Shown here: piece by piece, positions 18,019 to 27,369 of the stretch | Numbering within the stretch: the first letter of the stretch is position 1 | How the letters are laid out: every line of letters begins with the position of its first letter | Assembly (NCBI RefSeq): GCF_000174755.1 | Contig: NZ_ACLQ01000031.1 | Location: 31,222 to 95,221 of the forward strand | DNA from: Capnocytophaga gingivalis ATCC 33624 | Lineage (GTDB): Bacteria; Bacteroidota; Bacteroidia; Flavobacteriales; Flavobacteriaceae | DNA length: 64,000 bases | Direction of reading: 5' to 3' | Program-made: the position numbers and the translations under genes | The notes under the pieces: model-generated | Told to the model about the DNA's origin: nothing | The model's input: the letters and a program-made list of their open reading frames with translations, nothing else | Databases searched by the model: none

Positions 18019-18699
18019 TTATTCTTTCTCCAAGAGTTGTCTTTGCATATCCATCGTAAGGCGATAACTTTCCTCTATAGGAACTACCTTTCGACTGACA
18101 GCCTCTATCTGTTGTCCTTCTTTTGTCCAAAGGAAAGGAAAGAAAGAAAATACCTGATTCCCATTAAGCTTGGAAACTTCTTCCTGCCATCCATCCCAAT
18201 AGAAAGGCTCATAAAACATATGTATATCTCCGCCCAGTGTCCAGCTGACAAATTCGGAATAACCACAGTTCATAGGCTCCCAAGAGAGTGTATCAGGAGC
18301 TAAATAGTACATCTGCCCTAACCCCTCTTGTCCAAACGCCCCTCCATTGATAGCAAAAAGTCCTCCTAAGATATCATCGGCTACCAAGAGGTATGCAGGT
18401 GGCTCTCCATAGTTCTCAAAAGTCTTTCCTTTATTCCACTGAAACATCCCTCTGTCCAATCTTTCACAGCCTGAACCTAAGATACGTATCCAACCGTTAT
18501 TTATAAGAATGCCACCCGTCTCATAGAGAATAGCTCCCATAGGAGAACGAGTAGTTACTTGTGCATTGAGAAGCTCTGCCTCGGCTCGCTTAGCATCTCG
18601 AGGTAATACTTCGTATGGATTGGTAGCCTCTTGCATCCATTCTTCTACCAAGTCCCATCCTGGCTCTTCCTTATTGATCAATTCTTCTAATGTTCTCAT
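18019..18699 (-). CDS. DUF2625 family protein
   Basis: A cytoplasmic protein of 226 residues without a signal peptide. It starts MRTLEELINKEEPGWDLVEEW and contains the family's ILINNGWIRILGSGC, FAINGGAFG and MFYEPFYWDGWQ elements. DUF2625 has no established function that I know of; related immunity-type or SMI1-like roles have not been shown. It is a single gene between the atpA terminator and the carA terminator, transcribed from the minus strand. Confidence 0.85.
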   Translation of the reverse strand: MRTLEELINKEEPGWDLVEEWMQEATNPYEVLPRDAKRAEAELLNAQVTTRSPMGAILYETGGILINNGWIRILGSGCERLDRGMFQWNKGKTFENYGEPPAYLLVADDILGGLFAINGGAFGQEGLGQMYYLAPDTLSWEPMNCGYSEFVSWTLGGDIHMFYEPFYWDGWQEEVSKLNGNQVFSFFPFLWTKEGQQIEAVSRKVVPIEESYRLTMDMQRQLLEKE

Positions 18700-18718
18700 A
18701 TCCTGCTTTTTTATAAAA

Positions 18719-18747
18719 ATATTGCCTTACAAAATGTAAGGCAATAT
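18719..18747 (-). terminator. Terminator of atpA
   Basis: Stem ATATTGCCTTAC / GTAAGGCAATAT with a 5-base loop, followed on the minus strand by a T-run. It lies 23 bases after the atpA stop. Confidence 0.8.
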
Positions 18748-18769
18748 CTCAAATATTAAGTCAATAATT

Positions 18770-20350
18770 TTATTTTACATAATTTTGAGCTACTTCTTTG
18801 GCAACTTTTTCCAATACAGCAGTAATCTCATCATTGATTTTTCCAGCTTTAAGCTCCAAGAGAACATTCTCGTGTGCTGTACGAAGGTTTTCCAAGTATT
18901 CTTTTTCGAACTCACGTACTCTCTCTACAGGAATTTGACGCAATAGGTTCTTAGACCCTACATAGATAATTGCTACCTGATCTTCTACCTTGTATGGAGT
19001 ATTAGAAGATTGTTTGAGAATTTCCACGTTGCGTTTTCCTTTCTCAATCACATTGCTTGTAGCTGCATCAAGGTCAGAACCGAACTTAGCAAAAGCGGCT
19101 AATTCGCGGAACTGTGCTTGGTCAAGCTTAAGAGTACCAGCTACCTTCTTCATAGACTTGATCTGAGCCGATCCCCCTACACGAGATACAGAGATACCTA
19201 CGTTGATTGCGGGGCGCACTCCAGAGTTGAAGAGGTCAGACTCAAGGAATATCTGTCCGTCAGTGATAGAAATCACGTTGGTTGGGATATAAGCAGAAAC
19301 GTCTCCAGCTTGAGTCTCTATCACTGGTAATGCAGTAAGAGATCCACCACCCTTTACAAGGTGCTTGATAGAGTCTGGAAGGTCATTCATATTGCGAGCT
19401 ACATTATCATCTTTGATTACCTTAGCCGCACGCTCTAAGAGACGAGAGTGTAAGTAGAACACGTCCCCAGGGTAAGCTTCACGTCCTGGTGGGCGACGAA
19501 GCAAGAGAGATACCTCACGGTAAGCCATTGCTTGCTTGGAAAGGTCATCATAGATAATAAGGGCAGGGCGACCTGTATCACGGAAGTACTCCCCTATAGC
19601 AACCCCTGCAAAAGGAGCATATACCTGCATAGGAGCTGGATCGGAAGCATTAGCCGCTACGATAGTAGTATAAGCAAGCGCTCCTGCATCTTCCAAAGTC
19701 TTGGCAATACCTGCCACTGTAGAGGCTTTCTGACCAATGGCTACATAGATACAATATACAGGGTTACCTGCATCATAAAATTCTTTTTGGTTAAGGATAG
19801 TATCGATACATACTGTTGTTTTCCCTGTCTGACGGTCACCAATCACAAGCTCACGCTGACCACGACCAATAGGAATCATGGCATCAATAGCCTTAATTCC
19901 TGTTTGCAAAGGCTCATTCACTGGTTGGCGATAGATTACCCCTGGAGCCTTTCGCTCAAAAGGCATTTCGTAAAGTTCGCCTAAGATAGGGCCTTTGCCA
20001 TCGATAGGTTCCCCTAAGGTATTGATTACACGACCTACAATCCCCTCCCCTACCTTGATAGAGGCAATGGTTTTGGTACGCTTTACAGTATCTCCTTCTT
20101 TTATTTGAGTAGAAGAACCGAGGAGTACTACCCCTACATGATCTTCTTCTAGGTTGAGCACCATTCCTTCTTGTCCAGACTCAAAGTGGACAAGCTCCCC
20201 ATTTTCAACTTTGGAGAGACCAAAAATGCGAGCAATCCCATCTCCTACTTCTAACACCGTCCCTACCTCTTCCAAAGATACAGACGCATCGAAGTTTGCT
20301 AGTTGTTTTTTAAGAATCGCTGAAACCTCAGCCGCCTTTATTTGTGCCAT
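18770..20350 (-). CDS. atpA: F1Fo ATP synthase subunit alpha
   Basis: Alpha subunit of the F1 catalytic head, 526 residues. It has the beta-barrel N-terminal domain, the GDRQTGKT P-loop (residues 171-178), the nucleotide-binding core ([32 protein letters not shown]) and the helical C-terminal domain. In most bacteria it lies between atpH and atpG. Here it stands alone, with its own -7 box upstream and a terminator downstream, and neither neighbour is another ATP synthase gene. Confidence 0.98.
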   Translation of the reverse strand: MAQIKAAEVSAILKKQLANFDASVSLEEVGTVLEVGDGIARIFGLSKVENGELVHFESGQEGMVLNLEEDHVGVVLLGSSTQIKEGDTVKRTKTIASIKVGEGIVGRVINTLGEPIDGKGPILGELYEMPFERKAPGVIYRQPVNEPLQTGIKAIDAMIPIGRGQRELVIGDRQTGKTTVCIDTILNQKEFYDAGNPVYCIYVAIGQKASTVAGIAKTLEDAGALAYTTIVAANASDPAPMQVYAPFAGVAIGEYFRDTGRPALIIYDDLSKQAMAYREVSLLLRRPPGREAYPGDVFYLHSRLLERAAKVIKDDNVARNMNDLPDSIKHLVKGGGSLTALPVIETQAGDVSAYIPTNVISITDGQIFLESDLFNSGVRPAINVGISVSRVGGSAQIKSMKKVAGTLKLDQAQFRELAAFAKFGSDLDAATSNVIEKGKRNVEILKQSSNTPYKVEDQVAIIYVGSKNLLRQIPVERVREFEKEYLENLRTAHENVLLELKAGKINDEITAVLEKVAKEVAQNYVK

Positions 20351-20422
20351 TATTTTTATGTATGAATATTCTTTTTATTTGTTCTAATTTTTCTTTTAGA
20401 AACACTTCTATAAGTTACCGCG

Positions 20423-20430
20423 CAAAGATA
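20423..20430 (-). promoter_or_regulatory. -7 box (TATCTTTG) for atpA
   Basis: TATCTTTG on the minus strand, 72 bases upstream of the atpA ATG, gives a fairly long leader. The rest of 20431-20593 shows no gene. Confidence 0.5.
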
Positions 20431-20593
20431 CAAAAAAAAATCAAATCTACCATACTTTTACAAAGAAACTTTTTATGACTAATGCTTATATTGAAAATGA
20501 TTAATACTATTGCTAGTCAAATCTTTCTGTATGGCGTATTGGTTATTACTCATTGTCTTATGCTATCTTTATTTGTCATAAGTGTTTAGAAAA

Positions 20594-20626
20594 CAAAAAA
20601 CAGCTGCAAAATGCAGCTGTTTTTTG
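20594..20626. terminator. Terminator after SusC/SusD pair 1
   Basis: A perfect 15-base stem (CAAAAAACAGCTGCA / its complement) with an AAA loop. It has T-runs on both strands and lies 21 bases beyond the stop of the SusD gene. Confidence 0.85.
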
Positions 20627-20647
20627 TTGAATAGTTATTAATTGTTT

Positions 20648-22306
20648 CTATTGTTTGGCAAAAATAAGTTTTTTATTCATCACATCGGTAGATCCCATAC
20701 CCATGTTCTTCAAAGCTTCTTGATAGTTAGCCAAGTTGATATTCTTATATGTCAAAGGATAACGGAGACGTTCTGGGAAAGGCACTCCATCTACCAATGA
20801 AGTAAAAGAGTAAGTAGTTATAGTAGAACCATTCTTATCTTGTACTGGTTCTACCATAGGTATACCTCTTTCTCCATCTTTTATAAGTACTGAAGGATAT
20901 CCTGTACGGCGGTACTCTGTCCAAGCCTCATTAGGATTCATATAGAGGGCTATATACTTTTGGGTCATTACAGTTTCCTCTGTAGCAGCAGGAAGAGCCG
21001 TAACAAAAGCAGTTATCTTACTGCTTTCTACACCCCATTTTTCCATAGAAGCTTTTACTCCTTCTTTGTACTTAGCATCATCCCAAGTTCCATTCACTAC
21101 ATAGTTAGCTTCAGAAAGCAAGAAACATACTTCTGAATATTCCATAAACACTTCTGCATAGTCCGCAGATAGAATCTTCTGTGAGAATAGAGAAACTATA
21201 CGTCCTGAACCAAATTGAGAGTCACTATAAGATTCACTAATTCCGTAAGGCATTCCTACATATTTAGTAAGATCCGTAGTTTCTTGATATTGACCATCTC
21301 TTACTTGCTCTATTTTAAGACCCTTAGGAGTCACATATTTTTGCAAACGAGGGTCCACTCCAAAGCCTAAACTCGCTCCTCTAGTTCCCTTAAGCATATC
21401 CACAAGTGTATTGGCTGGGGAATAGTCAGTTCTCTTATCTACAAAATAGTTCTTATAAATAGGAGAAGCATTTATATCATTTTTTTCATAAGGAAGCTCT
21501 ACAGTATCTGCATTAGAAGCCATTACTGGATATTGAGCAGGATTTTGCACAATCTCTTTGATAACATCAATAGCTTTCTGTTTTAGTTCTGCATCTTGCA
21601 CCCTTGAAAGGTGTATAGCGATACGCAAACGCAATGAGTTACCAAATTTCTCTAAGCGTTCAGGGGTCTTGAAGACCATATCTCCTGCTGTAAAGACATT
21701 TGATTTTGACTTGTTTATTTGTGCTACAGCTTCCTTAAGATCATCCAACATATCCATATAAATATCCTTCTGAGAAGCATATTTAGGAGAAATGTATTTT
21801 TCCAACTGTAGCGCTTGGAACTTAGGATTATCCTTTCCATGCCAAGAGTAATAAGGAACATCTCCAAAAGTTTCAACAACAATGCTCATCGCATAATTCA
21901 TCATAATACGTGCAGCAGCTATTTGATTGTCATTATCTCCATAAAGAGCTGTTTTCTCTTTAGTCTTAGGATCTGTATTGAGTTCTATTATTTCCTTATA
22001 GATACCTGCTACTTGGTAGCAGAAACGCCAGATATAGTCTCCCGCTGTATCCGCGTAAAGAAATCTACTTTCCTTAGTATAAGCGGTTTGAGCGGTATAT
22101 TGCATCCAAGTACGAATAAGCTTTCCTGAAGTAGTAGTATACCTCGTATAGTCCATTAGTCTCTTGTTAGCACCATTGAACAAAGCATAAGGAAGAGATG
22201 TTTTAGGTTTATTAGGATTCGTATTGATCTCTTCGAAATCTTTTTCACAACTAGAGGTAGCAAAAAGTAGCCCTACCCCACATAAAATAGATACTATTTT
22301 TTTCAT
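20648..22306 (-). CDS. SusD-like outer-membrane lipoprotein, pair 1
   Basis: A 552-residue protein of the SusD/RagB-like nutrient-binding lipoprotein family (SusD-like_2 type). It has a lipobox with Cys20 in MKKIVSILCGVGLLFATSSC, then EKDFEEINTNPNKP. Helical TPR-like motifs such as QIAAARIMMNYA follow, and near the end the conserved YIALYMNPNEAWTEYRRTGYP. It forms the lid of the SusC1 channel on the cell surface. The ATG at 22306 is preferred over one three codons earlier, because the bases GACGAACATGAAAA are shared with the start of pair 4's SusD. It starts 21 bases after susC1; the ligand is unknown. Confidence 0.9.
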   Translation of the reverse strand: MKKIVSILCGVGLLFATSSCEKDFEEINTNPNKPKTSLPYALFNGANKRLMDYTRYTTTSGKLIRTWMQYTAQTAYTKESRFLYADTAGDYIWRFCYQVAGIYKEIIELNTDPKTKEKTALYGDNDNQIAAARIMMNYAMSIVVETFGDVPYYSWHGKDNPKFQALQLEKYISPKYASQKDIYMDMLDDLKEAVAQINKSKSNVFTAGDMVFKTPERLEKFGNSLRLRIAIHLSRVQDAELKQKAIDVIKEIVQNPAQYPVMASNADTVELPYEKNDINASPIYKNYFVDKRTDYSPANTLVDMLKGTRGASLGFGVDPRLQKYVTPKGLKIEQVRDGQYQETTDLTKYVGMPYGISESYSDSQFGSGRIVSLFSQKILSADYAEVFMEYSEVCFLLSEANYVVNGTWDDAKYKEGVKASMEKWGVESSKITAFVTALPAATEETVMTQKYIALYMNPNEAWTEYRRTGYPSVLIKDGERGIPMVEPVQDKNGSTITTYSFTSLVDGVPFPERLRYPLTYKNINLANYQEALKNMGMGSTDVMNKKLIFAKQ

Positions 22307-22327
22307 GTTCGTCATCTTAAATTTGTT

Positions 22328-25300
22328 TTATAATTTTAAACCTAAGCTCATACCGAAGGAACGAGTAGAAGGCAAGGAAGTCTCACCGATACCTTTGTTA
22401 GAAGCAGCGATTTCAGGATCCATACCATCCCAATCAAGACCAGTAGTCCAAAGATTGTTTCCAAAGATAGAGATATTAACTCCTTTGATATGTTTTTTCT
22501 CTGTTAGAGGTACATCATAAGAAAGGGTTACACTTCTGAGCTTAAAGTAAGTTGCATCAAAAATATTTTGAGCATCTACCCCACGATAGAAAAGTCCTCC
22601 ATATGCTTTAGGGCTGAGTCGTGCATCGTTAGGTTGTCCTGCTTTAGGAGTTCCTGGTGCAAATACTCCGGGTACTACAATACCTTTCTGTCCATCTATA
22701 TATTGGGTGCTCTTTTCACGCATTCCATTATCAACGGTTTCACGTAGAGTACCTGTATACATACCTAGCATATAGGCATTAGCAAAATATTTCCCTCCTT
22801 TTTGGAAGTCAAACAAGAAAGACAAACTTACAGGACCATACTTAAATGAATTTCTAAGTCCCATTGTATAATCAGGAATAATAGTTCCTAAGGCCTTAGG
22901 TTCTGAAGTAACATATTTACCTGACTTATCTACTAATTTATTTCCTTTATCATCATATACGAAGTCTCTACCAAAAAGCTGTCCATAAGCTTCTCCTTCT
23001 ATTGCATAGAGAGATACCAATCCTGAACTATCATTAGTGATTTTGTAACGAGTAGTACCTGGGTAAAGTTTTAAGAGCTTATTGTTGTTCTTAGCAAAAT
23101 TCCAACTTACATTCCAAGAGAAATTTCCTACTTTCACAGGAGTAGCTGAAAGAGATACTTCTATACCTTTATTAGACATCTCTCCACTATTCACCATTTT
23201 GTTTACATACCCATTAGCTCCATCCACAGGAAGCGGAATGATTAAGTTCTTTGACAAGATATCATATACAGAAACATTCGCTGAAAGTCGATCGTTGAAG
23301 AAGCGCAATTCCAAACCTGCTTCTTTAGTTTCCTTAATCTCTGGGACTAGGTCTGGGTTATTTTGAGTAAATGGATGTAAATATACAGGACTTCCATTAA
23401 AAGGTAAGTTAATAGTAGGATAAGTAAGCAACTGATAAGGTCCTGTATCATTACCTGCTTGTGCCCATGCTCCACGTATTTTACCATAAGAAAGCCAAGA
23501 TGGTTTGCTCTTCCATGCATTGGTAAATACAAATGAACCCGTTACTGAAGGATAGAAAACTGGAGCTGATACAGTAGAGAAATAATCCTGACGGCCTGTT
23601 ACCTCTACGAAAGCCATTCCTTTGTATCCAAAAGAAGCCATTCCAAAAATACTATTGGTTCGTCTCCAACTACGATAATTGCTAGAAGAAGGCGTTTCTA
23701 CACTATTTTCTAAGTTATAGAAGTCAGGAAGCACAAGCCCTCCATTGGTTTTTCCTTGTACCCATTGATACCTTCCTTCACGGCGAGCCAAGCCTATAAA
23801 TCCTGTAAGGGTAAAGTCTTTCCCTAATTTAGGAGTATAGTGCAAACGTGTTTCATAGTTAAAATCAGAATTAGTATAATTAGTTACTACATAAGAAGCT
23901 GTCTCTTTTGAACCTACTGCTACACGAGCTTCTGTATTAAGAGCATAAATATCTCCATAGGCCTTAGCTACCCAATACAAATTATCTGTAAAATTGTAAG
24001 TGAAACCAATATTACCAAAGAAACGATGACGCTTGTCATTGCTGGTATTCTCATAGAGCGTCCAGTAAGGGTTATCTGCATAACGAGGAGTTCCATCTTC
24101 TGCTGACTTTCTATTCCAAGTACGATGTGTTCCATCAGGTGCCTTATAATAATCCTGTAATTTTTGAAGATCCAACTGACGCTGTGTCCATGCATATAAT
24201 ACTTTGGAAATAGGATTCTTCATTGTATAAGAGTTTTCTGGGTTCTCACGAGAAGTGATAATGTAGTTAAACCCTCCTTCACTCTTTAGCTTTTTAGAAA
24301 GAGTAGAGTTAAAGCTAATAGAGAGATTGGTTTTTTCCAATTTGGTATTAGGAATAATCCCTGTTACTTCATTATTACCTAAAGAGAAACGCAAATTAGT
24401 TCCTCCTACTGCACGAGATACAGAAACTGAATTAGAAAGGTTAACACCTGTTCTATACAATTTATCTACGTCATTCTTAGGAGCCTGCCAAGGAACTGGC
24501 TTAAGGTAATGTTGAGGAAGATATTTTTCATCAAATGCATACCAAGGTAGATAAGGTGTTCCATCATATTCAGGTCCCCAGCTCTCATCACTCTCGTAAG
24601 CAGCTATATTATAGGTTTGACCATTCTTAGTATACTTTTTAAAAGCATTAGCTCTACCACCCCCAAAACGGTTTTGCAACTTAGGAGCAATATAATGAGT
24701 TTCAAAAGCCACAGAAGACTTTACATCAATCGTTGTCTTCCCTGACTTTCCCGATTTAGTGGTGTAGATAATCACCCCATTACCTCCACGGCTACCATAA
24801 AGAGCAGTTGCAGCACCTCCTGAGAGCACGGTCACAGATTCTATATCTTCTGGGTTGATATCCCCAGCAGCATCTCCGAACTTACTATCAGCTCCTCCTA
24901 CTGTTGCCATAGGCACCCCATCAATTACGATAAGTGGCTGGTTACTACCAGTGATACTCCCTACCCCACGAATGGTTACATTGGTATTACCACCCATAGA
25001 AGAAGTAGTACTAGTCTGTACCCCCGCTACGTTACCAGAAAGCCCTTGATCCGCATCTGTTTTTTGGGTAGCATATCCTACAGCGTTTTTATCACGCTTG
25101 ATACCCAAAGCTCCTGCTTCTCCTTCTTGAGAGGAAGCGAGTTGAAGAACTGCATCCATGGTGGTAGAGAGACCTACCTTCATTTCTACATTCTTGTACC
25201 CTGCGGCAGAGAACTGGATCACTTCCCCTTCTTTGGCCATGATTGTATAAGTCCCCTCAGGACTCGTTTTAGTGGTACGGGTAGTGCCGAAAACCGTTAC

Positions 25301-25420
25301 ACTAGCCCCTGCTACAGGCTTTCCTGTGGCATCTTTTACGCTCCCAGAGAGATTCTGCTGAGCGAATGTCATTGTCGTAAAGACAAAGCAAATCCATAAG
25401 AATAATTTTTTTAAGTTCAT
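22328..25420 (-). CDS. SusC/RagA family TonB-linked outer-membrane protein, pair 1
   Basis: A 1030-residue outer-membrane importer. It has a signal peptide (to about residue 20), a carboxypeptidase-regulatory-like domain (about 22-100, beginning NLSGSVKDATGKPVAGASV), and a TonB-dependent plug with the SusC signature (GSNQPLIVIDGVPM, ALYGSRGGNGVIIYTTKSGK, about residues 145-230). A beta-barrel ending in ...SFGMSLGLKL follows. It transports a bulky ligand, probably glycan or peptide, using TonB energy together with the SusD partner. It is closely related to the next two SusC proteins. Confidence 0.95.
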   Translation of the reverse strand: MNLKKLFLWICFVFTTMTFAQQNLSGSVKDATGKPVAGASVTVFGTTRTTKTSPEGTYTIMAKEGEVIQFSAAGYKNVEMKVGLSTTMDAVLQLASSQEGEAGALGIKRDKNAVGYATQKTDADQGLSGNVAGVQTSTTSSMGGNTNVTIRGVGSITGSNQPLIVIDGVPMATVGGADSKFGDAAGDINPEDIESVTVLSGGAATALYGSRGGNGVIIYTTKSGKSGKTTIDVKSSVAFETHYIAPKLQNRFGGGRANAFKKYTKNGQTYNIAAYESDESWGPEYDGTPYLPWYAFDEKYLPQHYLKPVPWQAPKNDVDKLYRTGVNLSNSVSVSRAVGGTNLRFSLGNNEVTGIIPNTKLEKTNLSISFNSTLSKKLKSEGGFNYIITSRENPENSYTMKNPISKVLYAWTQRQLDLQKLQDYYKAPDGTHRTWNRKSAEDGTPRYADNPYWTLYENTSNDKRHRFFGNIGFTYNFTDNLYWVAKAYGDIYALNTEARVAVGSKETASYVVTNYTNSDFNYETRLHYTPKLGKDFTLTGFIGLARREGRYQWVQGKTNGGLVLPDFYNLENSVETPSSSNYRSWRRTNSIFGMASFGYKGMAFVEVTGRQDYFSTVSAPVFYPSVTGSFVFTNAWKSKPSWLSYGKIRGAWAQAGNDTGPYQLLTYPTINLPFNGSPVYLHPFTQNNPDLVPEIKETKEAGLELRFFNDRLSANVSVYDILSKNLIIPLPVDGANGYVNKMVNSGEMSNKGIEVSLSATPVKVGNFSWNVSWNFAKNNNKLLKLYPGTTRYKITNDSSGLVSLYAIEGEAYGQLFGRDFVYDDKGNKLVDKSGKYVTSEPKALGTIIPDYTMGLRNSFKYGPVSLSFLFDFQKGGKYFANAYMLGMYTGTLRETVDNGMREKSTQYIDGQKGIVVPGVFAPGTPKAGQPNDARLSPKAYGGLFYRGVDAQNIFDATYFKLRSVTLSYDVPLTEKKHIKGVNISIFGNNLWTTGLDWDGMDPEIAASNKGIGETSLPSTRSFGMSLGLKL

Positions 25421-25445
25421 ATCTCTTGTATATTCATTAGTGTCA

Positions 25446-25453
25446 CAAATTTA
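25446..25453 (-). promoter_or_regulatory. Promoter -7 box of SusC pair 1
   Basis: TAAATTTG on the minus strand, 25 bases upstream of the ATG, is preceded directly by an A-run and CG (AAAAACG). This arrangement is shared with the other three pairs. The rest of 25454-25661 is strongly AT-rich without a gene. Confidence 0.6.
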
Positions 25454-25661
25454 CGTTTTTTATTTGAATTATGAACGATTTTATTTAATATTTTTTTTAC
25501 ATATACCCACATTAATACTCACTATTATTCATAAATTTAACACCCATTATATATTATGTTTATTATTTTGATTTAATTTGACAATATAAGAAAATAAATT
25601 CTTCATACATAATAATAAGTTGCTACTCTTTATAGATTTTTTATACACTTCTTTGAACAAA

Positions 25662-25718
25662 AAGATTGTCCAAAAGAGGCTTTAATAGTCTATTTTTAAA
25701 ACCTCTTTGGACAATCTT
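25662..25718 (-). terminator. Terminator-like inverted repeat after pair 2
   Basis: Arms AAGATTGTCCAAAAGAGG and CCTCTTTGGACAATCTT pair with one bulge around a loop of about 22 bases. It lies 22 bases beyond the SusD2 stop. The arm resembles the GACTGTCC-type arms at 30638-30671 and 48750-48898. Confidence 0.6.
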
Positions 25719-25740
25719 AAAATGAATGAAATTAATTATA

Positions 25741-27348
25741 TTAATGTCTTGCAAAGATTAGCTTCTTAGCCATAGAATCCTCTGACATATTCATATTTTT
25801 AAGGGCTTCTTTATAATTTTCAAAATTAATAAGCTTATATGTAGTCGGATAGTATAGGCGCTCAGGCAGGTCTGTAAGTTCCGCTACAGTAGAGGTGAAG
25901 GTATAAGTAGTCTCACCTGAAGTAGTAGGTTTGTTCAAAGGAACTGTTTCTCCCACCTTAATAAGTGTCTGAGGATATCCTGTTCTCCTATACTCAGCCC
26001 ATGCTTCGTTAGGATTCATATATAATGCTATATATTTTTGGGTAATCACATTTTCCTTATTAGCTGTAGGAAGTCCATTAGCAAAATTTGTTGCTACGGT
26101 GGGGTCTACCTCCCATTTTTCCATAGAAGCAATTACTCCTTTTTTATACCATTGAGAATCCCATCCATTTACTTCAGAGAGTAAGAAACATACCTCTGCA
26201 TACTCCATATAGACTTCTGCATAATCTGCCTTAAGAATCCTTTTTCCAAAGAAAGATACATCTCTTCCTGAATTAAACTGAAAGTCAGCCATGCTTTCTT
26301 CCATTCCATAAGGCATTCCTACATATTTAGAAAGATCTGTAGATTCTTGATATCCATCTCTTGCTTGGTATTTAGTAAGCCCCTTGACAGCAAAGTATTT
26401 TTGTAAGCGAGGATCCACTCCATAATTACCTCTTTGTCCTTTTAATAATTGTACAAAACTATTAGCAGGGGCATAGTCGGTACGATTATTCACATAATAG
26501 TTCCTAAATATAGGAGAAGGGTTTGTGTTGTCATTATCAAAAGGACGCTCTACTGTATCTGCATTGGACTGCATCACCTTAGTTCCATCCTTAAGCTCAT
26601 TGATGGTTTCATTTGCCAAGCTCCTAAGTTGAGAATCCGTCACTTCATGTACACGAACAGCAATACGCAAACGAAGTGAATTAGCAAAACGCTTCATTTT
26701 TTGAGGCGTACCAAAGATGCGATCTCCTTGAATGAATACATAGGGCTGTGATTCATCTATCTGATCAGTTGCTTCTTTGAGTTCCTTCAGTAGATCCATA
26801 TAGATTTCCTTCTGTGTAGCATATTTAGGAGAGATATATTTGTCCATCTGCAAAGCTTGGAAATTAGGATTATCCCTACCTCCCCAAGAATAATAAGGGA
26901 TATCTCCAAAGGTTTCTACTAAGAGATTGAAAGTAAAAGCCATCATAATACGAGCTGCTGCTATTTGGTTGACATTACTTCCATATTTAGCAGTTTCATT
27001 CTTTGTTTTTGGATCCGTATTAAGTTCTATTATATCCTTATAATTACCAGCAGCCTTATAAGGATATCTCCATAGGTAATCTCCTGAATTATCTCGATAT
27101 AAGAATCTACTTTCGGTAGTATAAGTTGTCTGTGCGGTATATTGCATCCAGGAACGCATCATCTGTCCTGAAGTAGTGTACACCCTTGTATTACTCAGAA
27201 TAAGCTTATCAGAGCTATTGAACAATGCATAACTCAAAGGCTTCTGAGGTCTGTTGGGATTGGTATTGATTTTCTCAAAATCTTTCTGGCAACTAGTACT
27301 TAGTAATAATCCCACCCCACAGAATATAGTTGTTAATATATTTTTCAT
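25741..27348 (-). CDS. SusD-like outer-membrane lipoprotein, pair 2
   Basis: A protein of 535 residues with lipobox Cys20 (LLLSTSCQKDF) and the same architecture as SusD1 and SusD3. YIALYMNPNEAWAEYRRTGYP lies near the end. Substitutions and gaps relative to its paralogues are scattered, for example in the 250-300 region after the SLRLRIAVRVHEV helix. It starts 21 bases after susC2. It is the presumed surface lid for SusC2, with an unknown ligand. Confidence 0.9.
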   Translation of the reverse strand: MKNILTTIFCGVGLLLSTSCQKDFEKINTNPNRPQKPLSYALFNSSDKLILSNTRVYTTSGQMMRSWMQYTAQTTYTTESRFLYRDNSGDYLWRYPYKAAGNYKDIIELNTDPKTKNETAKYGSNVNQIAAARIMMAFTFNLLVETFGDIPYYSWGGRDNPNFQALQMDKYISPKYATQKEIYMDLLKELKEATDQIDESQPYVFIQGDRIFGTPQKMKRFANSLRLRIAVRVHEVTDSQLRSLANETINELKDGTKVMQSNADTVERPFDNDNTNPSPIFRNYYVNNRTDYAPANSFVQLLKGQRGNYGVDPRLQKYFAVKGLTKYQARDGYQESTDLSKYVGMPYGMEESMADFQFNSGRDVSFFGKRILKADYAEVYMEYAEVCFLLSEVNGWDSQWYKKGVIASMEKWEVDPTVATNFANGLPTANKENVITQKYIALYMNPNEAWAEYRRTGYPQTLIKVGETVPLNKPTTSGETTYTFTSTVAELTDLPERLYYPTTYKLINFENYKEALKNMNMSEDSMAKKLIFARH

Positions 27349-27369
27349 TTCTTTATTATATTAAATTTT

